Assembly (NCBI GenBank): GCA_030645575.1
Contig: JAUSMJ010000071.1
Location: 1-37,708 of the forward strand
Direction of reading: 5' to 3'
Length of the DNA: 37,708 nt
Source: Caulobacter sp.
Lineage (GTDB): Bacteria; Pseudomonadota; Alphaproteobacteria; Caulobacterales; Caulobacteraceae
Both the position numbers and the translations under genes were made by a program. Every line of letters begins with the position of its first letter. Positions within the stretch are counted from its first letter, which is position 1. Below, in pieces: positions 24,554 through 35,002 of the stretch. Under the pieces are notes generated by a model. That model did no database searches and was not told where the DNA came from. It saw only the letters and a program-made list of their open reading frames with translations.

Positions 24554-25615
24554 CTACCAGAACAGGCCGTAGTAGACGGCCACGACGCGGCCGGTCCAGA
24601 CATCGACCAGCAGGGCGTCCTGGCCGACCCGGACCCATTCGCAGCCGATCGGCGGGTACGGCAGGCCGTAGGCGGCCGCGTTCAGGTAGTAGTAGCCGTT
24701 GAACCAACCGTAGGGCAGGAAGTCGCCGTAACTCCAGCTGCGCGCGTACCAGCCGCCAGGATAGCGGTAGGGGGCCACGCGATAGCGGTGCCGGGCATGG
24801 TAGGCGCGCTGCCAGGACCGGGAGTCGTACCAGCGCCGGCCGTGGTCGCGGTTGCGCAGGCCGCGGCCCTCGCCCGGACGACGACCGTCCCAGCGCTGCC
24901 CGTCGCGGCGTCCGTCGCGGTCCCAGCCACCCTGGCCGGACCCGCCGGGGCGACCCGCGCCGGGGCGGCCATCGGGTCGGCCATCGCGATCACGATCCCA
25001 GCCGCCCTGGCCCTGGCCGCCGGGGCGACCGGACGGACGACCGTCGGGGCGTCCATCACGATCGCGGTCCCAGCCGCCCTGACCCTGGCCTTGACCCTGG
25101 CCGCCAGGGCGACCGCCCGGGCGTCCGTCGGGGCGACCGTCGCGATCACGGTCCCAGCCGCCTTGGCCCTGGCCCTGGCCCTGGCCCTGGCCCTGACCGC
25201 CGGGGCGACCGGACGGACGACCGTCGGGGCGTCCATCACGATCGCGATCCCAGCCGCCCTGACCCTGGGCGCCGCCCTGGCCGCCGACGGCCCCGGGGCC
25301 GCGCGGCCGACCGCCCTGTCTCTGCCACTGCAGCTGCGCGCCGCCTTGCGGCTGCCCCTGGGGCCGACCCCGCGGCTGGCCCTGAGGGGCCTGGCCTTGC
25401 GGCGGCTGACCCTGAGGCGGCTGCCCCTGGGGCTGACCTTGCGGCCGGCCCTGGCGAGGCGCGCGCGCGCGCGGCGGGGGCGGGGTGTCGGGCGTGCGGG
25501 TTTCTTCGCCGCCGTTCTGGCGCGCCGCGCCGCGGCGTCCGTAGTCCGGCTCGGCGTAGGCGGCCGTGCTGGCCAGGAGCGTCAGCACGAGCGCGGTGGT
25601 GATGGTCTTCTTCAT
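24554..25615 (-). CDS. RcnB-family exported protein with Asp/Gly repeat region
   Basis: A 353-residue protein: signal peptide MKKTITTALVLTLLASTAAYA (cleavage after residue 21), a Gln/Pro/Gly-rich segment (about 48-118), five tandem repeats of WDRDRDGRPDGRP type beginning at Trp122, 154, 182, 207 and 231, and a C-terminal RcnB-like domain (about 265-353, with Tyr/Trp-rich strands and ending DALLVDVWTGRVVAVYYGLFW). RcnB in E. coli is a periplasmic nickel/cobalt homeostasis protein; many alphaproteobacterial relatives have unknown roles. Each repeat carries D-x-D-x-D-G-x-x-D, a calcium-loop pattern. The ATG at 25615 starts the signal peptide; a terminator follows. Confidence 0.85.
   Translation of the reverse strand: MKKTITTALVLTLLASTAAYAEPDYGRRGAARQNGGEETRTPDTPPPPRARAPRQGRPQGQPQGQPPQGQPPQGQAPQGQPRGRPQGQPQGGAQLQWQRQGGRPRGPGAVGGQGGAQGQGGWDRDRDGRPDGRPSGRPGGQGQGQGQGQGQGGWDRDRDGRPDGRPGGRPGGQGQGQGQGGWDRDRDGRPDGRPSGRPGGQGQGGWDRDRDGRPDGRPGAGRPGGSGQGGWDRDGRRDGQRWDGRRPGEGRGLRNRDHGRRWYDSRSWQRAYHARHRYRVAPYRYPGGWYARSWSYGDFLPYGWFNGYYYLNAAAYGLPYPPIGCEWVRVGQDALLVDVWTGRVVAVYYGLFW
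24905..25255 (-). repeat. Tandem coding repeats in the RcnB-family gene
   Basis: Five in-frame repeats encoding WDRDRDGRPDGRP plus a variable Gly/Gln linker; unit spacing is 32, 28, 25 and 24 residues in order. The DNA of separate units is almost identical over tens of bases (for example 25018-25090 against 25198-25270), which indicates recent expansion by slippage or recombination. The fifth unit is diverged (DRDGRRDGQ). Confidence 0.85.
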
Positions 25616-25663
25616 CCGAAGCTCCGTTGGTCCGGCATGAGCCGGCCCGTATCTGTCCCTTTT

Positions 25664-25698
25664 AACCACGGATGCGCGCGCGAACCTGAACCGTGGTT
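25664..25698. promoter_or_regulatory. Inverted repeat in divergent promoter region
   Basis: AACCACGG (25664-25671) and CCGTGGTT (25691-25698) are perfect 8-bp inverted arms around 19 bp. They lie between the divergent RcnB-family gene and the DUF924 gene and could be an operator for either. No known regulator motif was recognised. Confidence 0.4.
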
Positions 25699-25731
25699 GA
25701 ACGAAAACGCGCGCGGCGCCAGCTTGGCCGC

Positions 25732-26286
25732 ATGAGCGCCCTACCCATCGACGTGATCGGCTTCTGGCGGCATGCCGGGCCCGGCAAGTGGTTCCGCAAG
25801 GACTACCGGTTCGACGAGGCCATCCGCCTGCGGTTCGAGCCGGTGCATTTCGCCGCGGCCCGGGGCGAATACGACCGCTGGATGGAGTCGCCGGACGGCT
25901 GCCTGGCCCTGCTGCTGCTGCTCGACCAGTTTCCCCGCAATCTGTGGCGCAATTCGCCGCACGCTTTCGCCAGCGACGCCATGGCGCGGCGCGTGGCGCG
26001 GCACATGGTGCTGGCCGACTTCGACCAGGAGATCGAACCGGCGCTGCGCCCCTTCTGCTACCTGCCGTTCGAACATTCCGAGGACCTCGCGGACCAGGAC
26101 CTCGCCGTGCGGCTGTGCGAGGCCCTGCGCGACGCCACCGGCGACGAGGGCACGCTGCGCTACGCCGTCGTCCACCGCGACATCGTCGCCCGCTTCGGCC
26201 GCTTCCCCCACCGCAACCGCGTGATGGGCCGGGAGACCACCGCCGAGGAGCAGGTCTTCCTCGACGAGGGCGGCTTCGCCGGGTGA
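25732..26286 (+). CDS. DUF924 family protein
   Basis: A 184-residue, all-helical, tetratricopeptide-like protein of the DUF924 family. Family landmarks are VIGFWRHAGPGKWFRKDYRFDEAIRLRF at the start, LLLLLDQFPRNLWRNSPHAFASDAMAR in the centre, and FCYLPFEHSEDLADQD and RFGRFPHRNRVMGRETTAEEQVFL towards the end. No enzymatic role is established for the family as far as I know. The ATG at 25732 begins the family homology; an upstream ATG (25693) would add 13 basic residues. It is upstream of thyA in the same direction, with 68 bp between. Confidence 0.9.
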   Translation: MSALPIDVIGFWRHAGPGKWFRKDYRFDEAIRLRFEPVHFAAARGEYDRWMESPDGCLALLLLLDQFPRNLWRNSPHAFASDAMARRVARHMVLADFDQEIEPALRPFCYLPFEHSEDLADQDLAVRLCEALRDATGDEGTLRYAVVHRDIVARFGRFPHRNRVMGRETTAEEQVFLDEGGFAG

Positions 26287-26354
26287 GCCGCCTGTGGACG
26301 ATTCGCGATCGTGACTTGGCGGCCGACTGATTCGGTCCGACCTTCTGGCTCATC

Positions 26355-27203
26355 ATGAACGCTCTCGCGCCCGTCATCGCCGCCCAGCAAACGGCCCCGG
26401 CCGACCACCCGGAGCGGCAGTATCTCGGCCTGCTGGCCGACATCATGACCAACGGCGTCGAGCGCGGCGACCGCACGGGCACGGGCACGCTCGGCGTCTT
26501 TGGCCGGCAGATGCGCTTCGACCTGGCGCGCGGCTTTCCGCTGCTGACGACCAAGAAGCTGCACCTGAAGTCGATCGTCCTGGAACTGCTGTGGTTCCTG
26601 CGCGGCGACACCAATGTGCGCTGGCTGCAGGAGCGCGGGGTAAAGATCTGGGACGAATGGGCCGACGAATCCGGCGAGCTGGGCCCGGTCTATGGCCGCC
26701 AATGGCGCAGCTGGTCCGCGCCGGACGGGCGCGTGATCGACCAGATCGCCGCCGTCGTCGAAAGCCTGAAGACCAATCCCAACAGCCGCCGCCACATCGT
26801 CAGCGCCTGGAACCCGGCCGATGTCGAGGACATGGCCCTGCCGCCCTGCCACTGCCTGTTCCAGTTCTTCGTCGCCGACGGCAGGCTGTCGTGCCAGCTC
26901 TACCAGCGCTCGGCCGACGTCTTCCTCGGCGTGCCCTACAACATCGCCAGCTACGCCCTGCTGACCATGATGATGGCCAAGGTGGTGGGCCTGGAGCCCG
27001 GCGAGTTCATCCACACGCTTGGCGACGCCCACCTCTATCTGAACCACCTGGACCAGGCCCGCGAGCAGCTCACACGCGACCCCCTGCCCCTGCCGCGCCT
27101 CGAGATCGCCGACAAGGCTGACCTGTTTTCCTACGAGTACGAGGACTTCAAGCTGCGCGGCTACCGGGCCCACGAGAAGATCAGCGCGCCGATCGCGGTG
27201 TAG
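26355..27203 (+). CDS. thyA: Thymidylate synthase
   Basis: A 282-residue ThyA-type thymidylate synthase, converting dUMP and methylene-tetrahydrofolate to dTMP and dihydrofolate. The active-site Cys is in [10 protein letters not shown] (Cys165); [39 protein letters not shown] and [12 protein letters not shown] are conserved. Length is normal, with a short N-terminal extension (about 18 residues). folA follows after about 200 bp and regenerates tetrahydrofolate, so the two genes form one pathway pair; a large inverted repeat lies between them. Confidence 0.97.
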   Translation: MNALAPVIAAQQTAPADHPERQYLGLLADIMTNGVERGDRTGTGTLGVFGRQMRFDLARGFPLLTTKKLHLKSIVLELLWFLRGDTNVRWLQERGVKIWDEWADESGELGPVYGRQWRSWSAPDGRVIDQIAAVVESLKTNPNSRRHIVSAWNPADVEDMALPPCHCLFQFFVADGRLSCQLYQRSADVFLGVPYNIASYALLTMMMAKVVGLEPGEFIHTLGDAHLYLNHLDQAREQLTRDPLPLPRLEIADKADLFSYEYEDFKLRGYRAHEKISAPIAV

Positions 27204-27226
27204 GGCGCTCCCTCGCCGCGCCACTC

Positions 27227-27366
27227 CCCCGTCATCCTAGGCCTTGTGCCTAGGACCCCTGTCGACGCGATGCTGAGAGGGGCGCGCGCGTCAACGCTGA
27301 CGCTTAGCCCTGCCATGCCGCAACACCGACAGAGGGGTCCTAGGCACAAGGCCTAGGATGACGGGG
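27227..27366. repeat. Large inverted repeat between thyA and folA
   Basis: Two 34-bp arms (27227-27260 and 27333-27366), CCCCGTCATCCTAGGCCTTG... and its exact inverse, surround a 72-bp centre. Each arm itself contains the palindrome CCTAGGCCTTGTGCCTAGG. In translation an arm reads VILGLVPRTPLS, a phrase I associate with dispersed repeats of alphaproteobacterial genomes. The structure could form a long hairpin in the thyA transcript, reducing read-through into folA. Confidence 0.8.
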
Positions 27367-27385
27367 TGGTTGGATGACGGGAGTT

Positions 27386-27403
27386 GGGGAGCTACACCTC
27401 CCC
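27386..27403 (+). promoter_or_regulatory. Hairpin covering the folA ribosome-binding region
   Basis: GGGGAG-ctacac-CTCCCC is a perfect 6-bp stem ending two bases before the folA ATG. The GGGGAG arm is the only Shine-Dalgarno-like sequence, 14 nt before the start, so folding would hide it. Whether this regulates translation is inference. Confidence 0.45.
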
Positions 27404-27405
27404 CC

Positions 27406-27921
<516 letters not shown>

Positions 27922-27922
27922 T

Positions 27923-28357
27923 CTAGCCGTCCCACTCGACGGGCTCGACCATGGCGGCGTCCCAGTCGAAGGGGGACTCGGGCGGGAACGCCGTCTTGGG
28001 TCGCCTTGTTTCCCGCGCCGCCCGGAGGCGCGCCGTCTCGTAGGCGTCCTTCAGCAAGCCATCGATCTGAGGCTTCAGGCTGGGATTGTCTCGCAGCACG
28101 CGCTGCGTTTCACCCCGCTGCTCGGCGACCGTCAGCGCCCAGCTTCTCGACCGCCGCTCCGGCTGGTAGCGCCACTTGAGCAGGTGGGTCAGGAGAATGA
28201 CGAGATGGCTACGAAGCTCGCTACGTTCCTGCCGCCCCAAGCTCTCCACCTCCTCCAGCAGATTCTCCCAATCGATCTCGTTCACGCTGCGGCGGCGCAG
28301 GGCGTCGGCCTGGTCCTGGGTCCAGGCGAAGAAATCGAGCGCATAGAGTTTCGTCAT
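27923..28357 (-). CDS. DUF29 family protein
   Basis: A 144-residue DUF29 protein. The family pattern is clear: LYALDFFAWTQDQADALRRR, VNEIDWENLLEEVESLGRQERSELRSHLVILLTHLLKWRYQPERRSRSW, then a helical region with LRDNPSLKPQIDGLLKDAYETAR. DUF29 proteins are small helical proteins, frequent in cyanobacteria and alphaproteobacteria, of unknown function, and often found near mobile or defence genes. It is a single gene convergent with folA. The ATG at 28357 gives full family length. Confidence 0.9.
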   Translation of the reverse strand: MTKLYALDFFAWTQDQADALRRRSVNEIDWENLLEEVESLGRQERSELRSHLVILLTHLLKWRYQPERRSRSWALTVAEQRGETQRVLRDNPSLKPQIDGLLKDAYETARLRAARETRRPKTAFPPESPFDWDAAMVEPVEWDG

Positions 28358-28418
28358 GGGGCTGGCCTCACGTCGCGCAACCCGGACATAGTGTCAGAAA
28401 ATGACGGGGAGACGAAAC

Positions 28419-29330
28419 ATGGACATGCAACTGGTCGCCGAGGGATTCGAATTCCCGGAAGGCCCGATCGCCATGAACGACGGCTCGGTGATCCTCACCG
28501 AGATCAAGGCCCGGCGCCTGACCCGCGTCACCCCGGACGGGACCAAGACCATGGTGGTGGACACCGGCGGCGGCCCCAACGGCGCGGCTGTCGGTCCCGA
28601 CGGCGCCATCTACATCACCAACAACGGCGGCGCCTTCGAGTGGCTGGACAATGCCGGCATGACCATTCCGGGGCCCACGCCGGCCAGCCACACCGGGGGG
28701 TTGATCCAGCGGTTCGATCTGGCCACCGGCAAGCTCACCACCCTCTACGACGCCTGCGACGGCAAGCGGCTGATCGGGCCCAACGACATCGTCTTCGACA
28801 AGTCCGGCGGCTTCTGGTTCACCGACCACGGCTGCTCCACTCCGGAGGGCCGCAAGTTCGGGGCGCTCTACTACGCCAGGACCGACGGCAGCCACATCAG
28901 CCGCCAGCGCGACCACCTGATCTCCCCCAACGGGGTGGGCCTCTCCCCCGACGAGAGCGTGGTCTATGTGGCCGACACCAATCTTGGCCGTCTCTGGGGC
29001 TTCGACGTCGCCGAGCCGGGCGCGCTCGCCCCGGCCCCCGGCTTCGCCCCCGGCCGGGTGATCGCCAACATGCCAGGCTACCAGCTGTTCGACAGTCTGG
29101 CGGTCGAGGCCTCGGGCAAGGTCTGCGTGGCCACCATCATCAATGGCGGCATCACCGCCATCGACCCGGACGGAAGCCACGAGCACTTCGCCTTCCCCGA
29201 CCTGATCGTCACCAACATCTGCTTCGGCGGGGCCGACATGCGCGACGCCTGGGTCACCTGCTCGGCCACCGGCAAGCTGTTCAAGGCGCGCTGGCCGCGC
29301 CCGGGCCTGAAGCTGAACTTCAACGCCTGA
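28419..29330 (+). CDS. SMP-30/gluconolactonase family protein
   Basis: A 303-residue six-bladed beta-propeller of the SMP-30/gluconolactonase/LRE family. The metal-site acids are seen in FEFPEGPIAM (Glu), IGPNDIVFDKSGGFWFTDHG (Asn, Asp) and FDSLAVEASGKV (Asp). It would hydrolyse a lactone, with Ca2+ or another divalent metal. The ATG at 28419 has GGAG seven bases upstream; an earlier ATG at 28401 adds six residues. There is no signal peptide, so it is cytosolic. Its position directly before the acyl-CoA synthetase (38-nt gap) suggests a lactone intermediate in the same catabolic route. Confidence 0.9.
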   Translation: MDMQLVAEGFEFPEGPIAMNDGSVILTEIKARRLTRVTPDGTKTMVVDTGGGPNGAAVGPDGAIYITNNGGAFEWLDNAGMTIPGPTPASHTGGLIQRFDLATGKLTTLYDACDGKRLIGPNDIVFDKSGGFWFTDHGCSTPEGRKFGALYYARTDGSHISRQRDHLISPNGVGLSPDESVVYVADTNLGRLWGFDVAEPGALAPAPGFAPGRVIANMPGYQLFDSLAVEASGKVCVATIINGGITAIDPDGSHEHFAFPDLIVTNICFGGADMRDAWVTCSATGKLFKARWPRPGLKLNFNA

Positions 29331-29368
29331 CACCGACACAAGAACAAGACCGTACTGGGAGAGACGTG

Positions 29369-30976
29369 ATGGGCTGGAATTTCGGAGACATCCTCGACGC
29401 CGTAGGCGGCGCCGTTCCGCCCGAGGCGCCGGCCTTCATTCATGGGGAACGGGAGATAAGCTGGGGCGAGGCCAACCAGATCACCAACAGCCTGGCCCGG
29501 GCCATGATCGCCCGCGGCGCCAAGCCCGGCGACAAGATCGCCCTCTACATGCGCAACCGGCCGGAATACCTGCTGGCCGTCGCCGCCGGGTGGAAGGCGC
29601 GCCTGACCCACGTCAACGTCAACTACCGCTACACGCCCCAGGAGGTCTGGTACATCTTCGACAATTCCGACGCCCAGACCGTGGTCTATTCGTCGGAATT
29701 CCGCGACGCCGTCGCTGAGATCCGCCCGCGCCTGCCCGGTGTGAAGACCTGGATCGAGGTCAGCGACACCGGTGAGGTCGCGCCCTTCGCCGAGGACTTC
29801 GACACCCTGGCCGCCGAGGGCAATGGCGGTCCCCTGGACATCCAGCGCTCTGGCGACGACCAGTTCTTCATCTACACCGGCGGCACCACCGGCATGCCCA
29901 AGGGCGTCATCTGGACCCACCACGATCTGCGCGAGATCACCCTGGCGCCGGCCCGCATGATGGGCCCGGTGCCGGAGACCCTTGAGGACCTGGCCGCCGC
30001 CACCCGCGCAATGGGCCCCGGCGCCCGCACCCTGCCCGCCCCGCCCCTGATGCACGGCACCGGCCTGCTCACCGGCATGGGCGTCATGATGGCCGGCGGC
30101 TGTGTGATCACCCTGGAGGGCCAGACCTTCGACCCCGTCGAGCTGCTGCAGGTCATCGACCGGCACAAGCCCCAGTCCCTGGTCCTGGTGGGCGACAGCT
30201 TTGGCAAGCCGCTGCTCAATACGCTCAACGCCAACCCCGGCAAGTACGACGTCTCCTCCATCGTGGGCGTGGTCTCCTCCGGCGTCATGTGGAGCCTGGA
30301 GGTCAAGCAGGGCCTGCTGGAGCACATGCCCGGCGCCATGCTCAACGACGCCTTCTCCTCCTCCGAGGCGCTCGGCATGGGGGTGTCGGTGATGACCAAG
30401 GACTCCCAGGTCCAGACCGCCAAGTTCATGCTGGGCGGCCGCTGCAAGGTGTTCGACGAGAACGATCAGCCGGTGGAGCCGGGCTCCGGCGTCTCCGGCA
30501 TGATCGCCATCAAGGGGCCCAATCCGCTGGGCTACTACAAGGACGACGAGAAGACCGCGCGCACCTTCCGCGTCATCGATGGCGAGCGCTATTCGATCCC
30601 CGGAGACTGGTGCCTGGTGGAGGCCGACGGCACGCTCACCCTGCTCGGCCGCGGCAGCGCCTGCATCAACACCGCCGGCGAGAAGGTCTTCCCGGAGGAG
30701 GTGGAAGAGGCGCTGAAGACCCACCCCTCCGTCGAGGATGCCCTAGTCATCGGCCTGCCCGACGAGAAGTGGGGCCAGTCGGTCACCGGCGTGATCCGCC
30801 TGTCGGAGGGCGCGAGCCTCGAGGAGGACCTGCTGCGGGCGCACGTCCGCATGGCGCTCGCCGGCTACAAGACCCCCAAGCGGATCGTCGCCACCACCGA
30901 GATCCTCCGGGCCAGCAACGGCAAGGCCGACTATCCCACCGCCAAGCAGATCGCCGAGACGGCTTTGGCCATCTGA
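29369..30976 (+). CDS. Acyl-CoA synthetase (AMP-forming)
   Basis: A 535-residue ANL-superfamily ligase. The AMP/ATP loop is FIYTGGTTGMPKGVIWTH; other motifs are AFSSSEALGMG (adenine binding), YSIPGDWCLVEADGTLTLLGRGSACINTAGEKVFPEEVEEAL (hinge and core motifs) and the C-terminal catalytic Lys in ASNGKADYPTAK. It activates a carboxylic acid to its CoA thioester; the neighbouring P450, acyl-CoA dehydrogenase and lactonase point to fatty, terpenoid or steroid side-chain acids. The ATG at 29369 has GGGAGAG upstream. A hairpin after the gene ends the unit. Confidence 0.92.
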   Translation: MGWNFGDILDAVGGAVPPEAPAFIHGEREISWGEANQITNSLARAMIARGAKPGDKIALYMRNRPEYLLAVAAGWKARLTHVNVNYRYTPQEVWYIFDNSDAQTVVYSSEFRDAVAEIRPRLPGVKTWIEVSDTGEVAPFAEDFDTLAAEGNGGPLDIQRSGDDQFFIYTGGTTGMPKGVIWTHHDLREITLAPARMMGPVPETLEDLAAATRAMGPGARTLPAPPLMHGTGLLTGMGVMMAGGCVITLEGQTFDPVELLQVIDRHKPQSLVLVGDSFGKPLLNTLNANPGKYDVSSIVGVVSSGVMWSLEVKQGLLEHMPGAMLNDAFSSSEALGMGVSVMTKDSQVQTAKFMLGGRCKVFDENDQPVEPGSGVSGMIAIKGPNPLGYYKDDEKTARTFRVIDGERYSIPGDWCLVEADGTLTLLGRGSACINTAGEKVFPEEVEEALKTHPSVEDALVIGLPDEKWGQSVTGVIRLSEGASLEEDLLRAHVRMALAGYKTPKRIVATTEILRASNGKADYPTAKQIAETALAI

Positions 30977-30985
30977 ACGGTCGCT

Positions 30986-31010
30986 CTCCCTCCTTTCTCC
31001 GAGGAGGGAG
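30986..31010. terminator. Bidirectional terminator-like hairpin
   Basis: CTCCCTCC-tttctccga-GGAGGGAG is a perfect 8-bp stem in the 44-bp gap between the convergent acyl-CoA synthetase and old-yellow-enzyme genes. No T-run is present, so termination strength is uncertain. Confidence 0.5.
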
Positions 31011-31020
31011 ACGCGGGCTG

Positions 31021-32121
<1,101 letters not shown>

Positions 32122-32132
32122 GGGCGCTCCGG

Positions 32133-32148
32133 TCAAACGATTGTTCGA
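32133..32148 (-). promoter_or_regulatory. Candidate TetR-type operator before the old-yellow-enzyme gene
   Basis: On the minus strand TCGAACAATCGTTTGA is a near-perfect inverted repeat (6-bp arms with one mismatch, 4-bp spacer) ending 12 bp before the ATG. It matches TCAAACAAGCGTT at 37696-37684, in the same position relative to another start codon. No regulator gene is in the window. Confidence 0.55.
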
Positions 32149-32325
32149 GAAGCCCCAGCTAAAGCACGGTCGTGCGGTTCCGTCTGTGCAGTTTTTCTGG
32201 AAGCCGCTGGGCCTCACCTAGGGGCAGCTCGCGCGCGCCCACTTGCCTTGAAGCGCGGCCTCAAGCATTCTTGTCTGAACAGTGATAAGATGACCGGACT
32301 AGACGGCATCTGCGGAGGACATTCC

Positions 32326-33603
32326 ATGAGCGACGGCGCGATCGATCTGAAGGCGGAGGCCCGCTCCAAGGCCTATTCCATGCCGCTCGACGAGATCAAC
32401 ATCGTCGATCTCGAACTGTGGCGCACCGACACCATGTGGCCCTACTTCGAGCGCCTGCGCAAAGAGGACCCGGTCCACTACCACCCCGAGGGCCAGCACG
32501 AGGACGGGCCCTTCTGGTCGGTGACCAAGTACAACGACATCATGGCCGTGGACACCAACCACGAGGTCTTCTCCTCCGAGCCGTCGATCACCATCTTCGA
32601 CCCCAAGGAAGACTTCACCCTTCCGATGTTCATCGCGATGGACCCGCCCAAGCACGACGTCCAGCGCAAGACCGTCAGCCCCATCGTCTCGCCGCACAAC
32701 CTGCAGGCGCTGGAACCGCTGATCCGCTCGCGGATCTGCAACACCCTCGACAACCTGCCGGTGGGTGAGCCCTTCGACTGGGTGGACCGGGTCTCCATCG
32801 AGCTCACCACCCAGATGCTGGCCACCCTGTTCGACTTCCCCTTCGAGGACCGTCGTAAGCTGACCCGCTGGTCGGACGTCGCCACCGCCGGCCCGGAATC
32901 GGGCCTGTTCAACTCCACCGATCCCGAGGAGGCCGAGGCCCAGCGGAAGATGGAGCTCTTCGAGTGCGTGGACTACTTCAGCCGCCTCTGGGCTGAGCGG
33001 ATCGCTCAGCCGCCCAAGGGCGACCTCATCTCCATGCTGGCCCATGGCGAGGCCACCAAGGACATGGATCGCATGGAGTATCTGGGGAACCTGATCCTGC
33101 TGATCGTCGGCGGCAACGACACCACCCGCAACTCGATGACCGGCTCGGTCCTGGCCCTGAACCAGAACCCGGACCAGTACAAGAAGCTGCGCGAGAACCC
33201 CGACCTGGTGCCCTCGATGGTCTCGGAGACCATCCGCTGGCAGACCCCGCTGGCCCACATGCGCCGCACCGCCACCCGTGACTTCGAACTGGGCGGCAAG
33301 ACCATCAAGAAGGGCGACAAGGTCATCATGTGGTACGCCTCGGGCAACCGGGACGAAGAGGTGATCGAGAACCCGAACGCCTACATCATCGACCGCGAAC
33401 GCCCCCGCCAGCACCTGTCCTTCGGCTTCGGCATCCACCGTTGCGTGGGCAACCGCCTGGCCGAGCTGCAGCTCAAGATCCTCTGGGAAGAGATCCTCAA
33501 GCGCTTCCCCACCATCCAGGTGGTCGAAGAGCCCAAGCGCGTGCCCTCGAACTTCGTGAAGGGCTACGAGCGCATGATGGTGACCATCCCGTCCAAGAAC
33601 TAG
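32326..33603 (+). CDS. Cytochrome P450, CYP153-like
   Basis: A 425-residue bacterial class I P450. The heme ligand is Cys373 in [15 protein letters not shown], the I-helix is GGNDTTRNS (262-270), and E-T-I-R (301-304) is the ExxR motif. Long stretches ([66 protein letters not shown]) agree with what I know of CYP153 terminal alkane and fatty-acid hydroxylases. It would need a ferredoxin and ferredoxin reductase, not encoded in this window. GGAGGA lies about seven bases before the ATG. Substrate could be an alkane, terpenoid or fatty acid. Confidence 0.9.
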   Translation: MSDGAIDLKAEARSKAYSMPLDEINIVDLELWRTDTMWPYFERLRKEDPVHYHPEGQHEDGPFWSVTKYNDIMAVDTNHEVFSSEPSITIFDPKEDFTLPMFIAMDPPKHDVQRKTVSPIVSPHNLQALEPLIRSRICNTLDNLPVGEPFDWVDRVSIELTTQMLATLFDFPFEDRRKLTRWSDVATAGPESGLFNSTDPEEAEAQRKMELFECVDYFSRLWAERIAQPPKGDLISMLAHGEATKDMDRMEYLGNLILLIVGGNDTTRNSMTGSVLALNQNPDQYKKLRENPDLVPSMVSETIRWQTPLAHMRRTATRDFELGGKTIKKGDKVIMWYASGNRDEEVIENPNAYIIDRERPRQHLSFGFGIHRCVGNRLAELQLKILWEEILKRFPTIQVVEEPKRVPSNFVKGYERMMVTIPSKN

Positions 33604-33689
33604 GCGAACGCCGGCGGTTTCCAGGAAGCCGCCGGCGCGCTAAGACGCCCCATGAGCACGATCCCTCCCCGCCTCGTATGACGCTCCTG

Positions 33690-33701
33690 ACCTGATCAGG
33701 T
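33690..33701. promoter_or_regulatory. 12-bp perfect palindrome upstream of the aminotransferase
   Basis: ACCTGATCAGGT is a perfect palindrome 74 bp before the aminotransferase ATG and about 90 bp after the P450 gene. Such a site could bind a dimeric regulator (GntR, FadR or Lrp type), but I cannot assign one. Confidence 0.4.
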
Positions 33702-33775
33702 GAGACGCCGCGCGCCAGCGTGGCGAACAGGGGCCCCGGCGGCCTCGGCGAGACGAGACGAGAGACGAGACCTTC

Positions 33776-35002
33776 ATGACCACCCCGACCCCCGACTGGG
33801 CCGCGCGCTTCTCCCAGCGCATGGCGCGCGTCCGCGCCAACGAGATCCGTGAGCTGCTGAAGCTGCTGGATCAGCCCGACATTCTCTCCTTCGCCGGCGG
33901 CATTCCCGATCCCGGCCTGTTCCCGACCGCCCGCATCCAGACCGCCTATGACGCGATCCTGGCCGATCCGGCCCAGGCCGCCGTGGCCCTGCAGTACTCG
34001 GTGAGCGAGGGCTACCTGCCCCTGCGCCGCTGGATCGCCGAACGCATGGCGCTCTACGGCGTCCCCTGCGACGAGCACAACATCATGATCACGGCGGGCT
34101 CGCAGCAGGGGCTCGACCTGCTGGGCAAGCTGTTCCTCACCCGCGGCGACACGGTGATGGTGGCCCGGCCCACCTATCTGGGCGCCCTACAGGCCTTCAA
34201 CGCCTATGAGCCGGACTATCTGGACCTGCCGCCCGGCGCCCTGGCTGGCGAGGTCGACGCCGAAGCCCTGATGGCCGGCCGCGCCCCCAACCCCCTCGGC
34301 TACTTCGTCCCCGACTTCGCCAATCCCACCGGCGAGAGCCTGACCCTGCCCCAGCGCGAGGCCCTGCTGGACCTCGCCGAGGCCCTGGACATGACCCTCA
34401 TCGAGGACGCCGCCTATCGCGAGTTGCGCTTCGACGGCGAGGCCCTGCCCACCCTGCTGTCCCTGGACATCGCCCGCTCCGGCTCCCTCGAGGCGGCCCG
34501 CACCTTGTTCTGCGGCACCTTCTCCAAGACTATCTCCCCGGCCCTGCGCATCGGCTGGGTCTGCGGCCCCCGCGCGGTGATCGAGAAGCTGGTGCTGCTG
34601 AAACAGGGCAGCGACCTGCACGTCTCCACCCTCAATCAGATGGCCGCCTACGGGGCGGTCGCCGAGGGCTACGAGCAGCACCTGGGCATGCTGCGCACCG
34701 CCTATGGCGCCAAGGCCCACGCGACCCTGCAAGCCCTGGAGCGCCACATGCCCCCCGGCGTCACCTGGTCCCGGCCCGAGGGTGGCATGTTCGTCTGGCT
34801 GTGGCTGCCCGAAGGCATGGACGGCAAGGCCCTGCTGGAGCGGTCCCTGGCCGAGGAGCGGGTCGCCTTCGTGCCCGGCGAGCCCTTCTTCGCCGAGGTC
34901 CCCGCCGCCAACGCCATCCGCCTCAGCTATTCCCTGCCCACCCACGCGGAGATCGACGACGGGGTGGCGCGCCTGGCCCGGCTGATCGCGCGGATGACCT
35001 AG
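33776..35002 (+). CDS. PLP-dependent aminotransferase (class I/II, 2-aminoadipate-type)
   Basis: A 408-residue fold-type I aminotransferase. ILSFAGGIPDPGLFP at the N-terminus, NIMITAGSQQGLDLLGKLF, VPDFANPTGESLT and the PLP-lysine motif GTFSKTISPALRIGW (Lys251) are typical of the MocR-like/2-aminoadipate (LysN) group, but the GntR-like DNA-binding domain is absent, so it is an enzyme. Amino donor and acceptor are unknown. The ATG follows a weak GAGACGAGACC purine tract. Its stop overlaps the stop of the convergent hydrolase gene by 4 nt. Confidence 0.88.
   Translation: MTTPTPDWAARFSQRMARVRANEIRELLKLLDQPDILSFAGGIPDPGLFPTARIQTAYDAILADPAQAAVALQYSVSEGYLPLRRWIAERMALYGVPCDEHNIMITAGSQQGLDLLGKLFLTRGDTVMVARPTYLGALQAFNAYEPDYLDLPPGALAGEVDAEALMAGRAPNPLGYFVPDFANPTGESLTLPQREALLDLAEALDMTLIEDAAYRELRFDGEALPTLLSLDIARSGSLEAARTLFCGTFSKTISPALRIGWVCGPRAVIEKLVLLKQGSDLHVSTLNQMAAYGAVAEGYEQHLGMLRTAYGAKAHATLQALERHMPPGVTWSRPEGGMFVWLWLPEGMDGKALLERSLAEERVAFVPGEPFFAEVPAANAIRLSYSLPTHAEIDDGVARLARLIARMT

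Noticed and set aside
24905..25270. Possible CRISPR array or minisatellite
   Set aside because: The repeats are in frame with the RcnB-family gene, vary in length and have no unique spacers; they are coding repeats.
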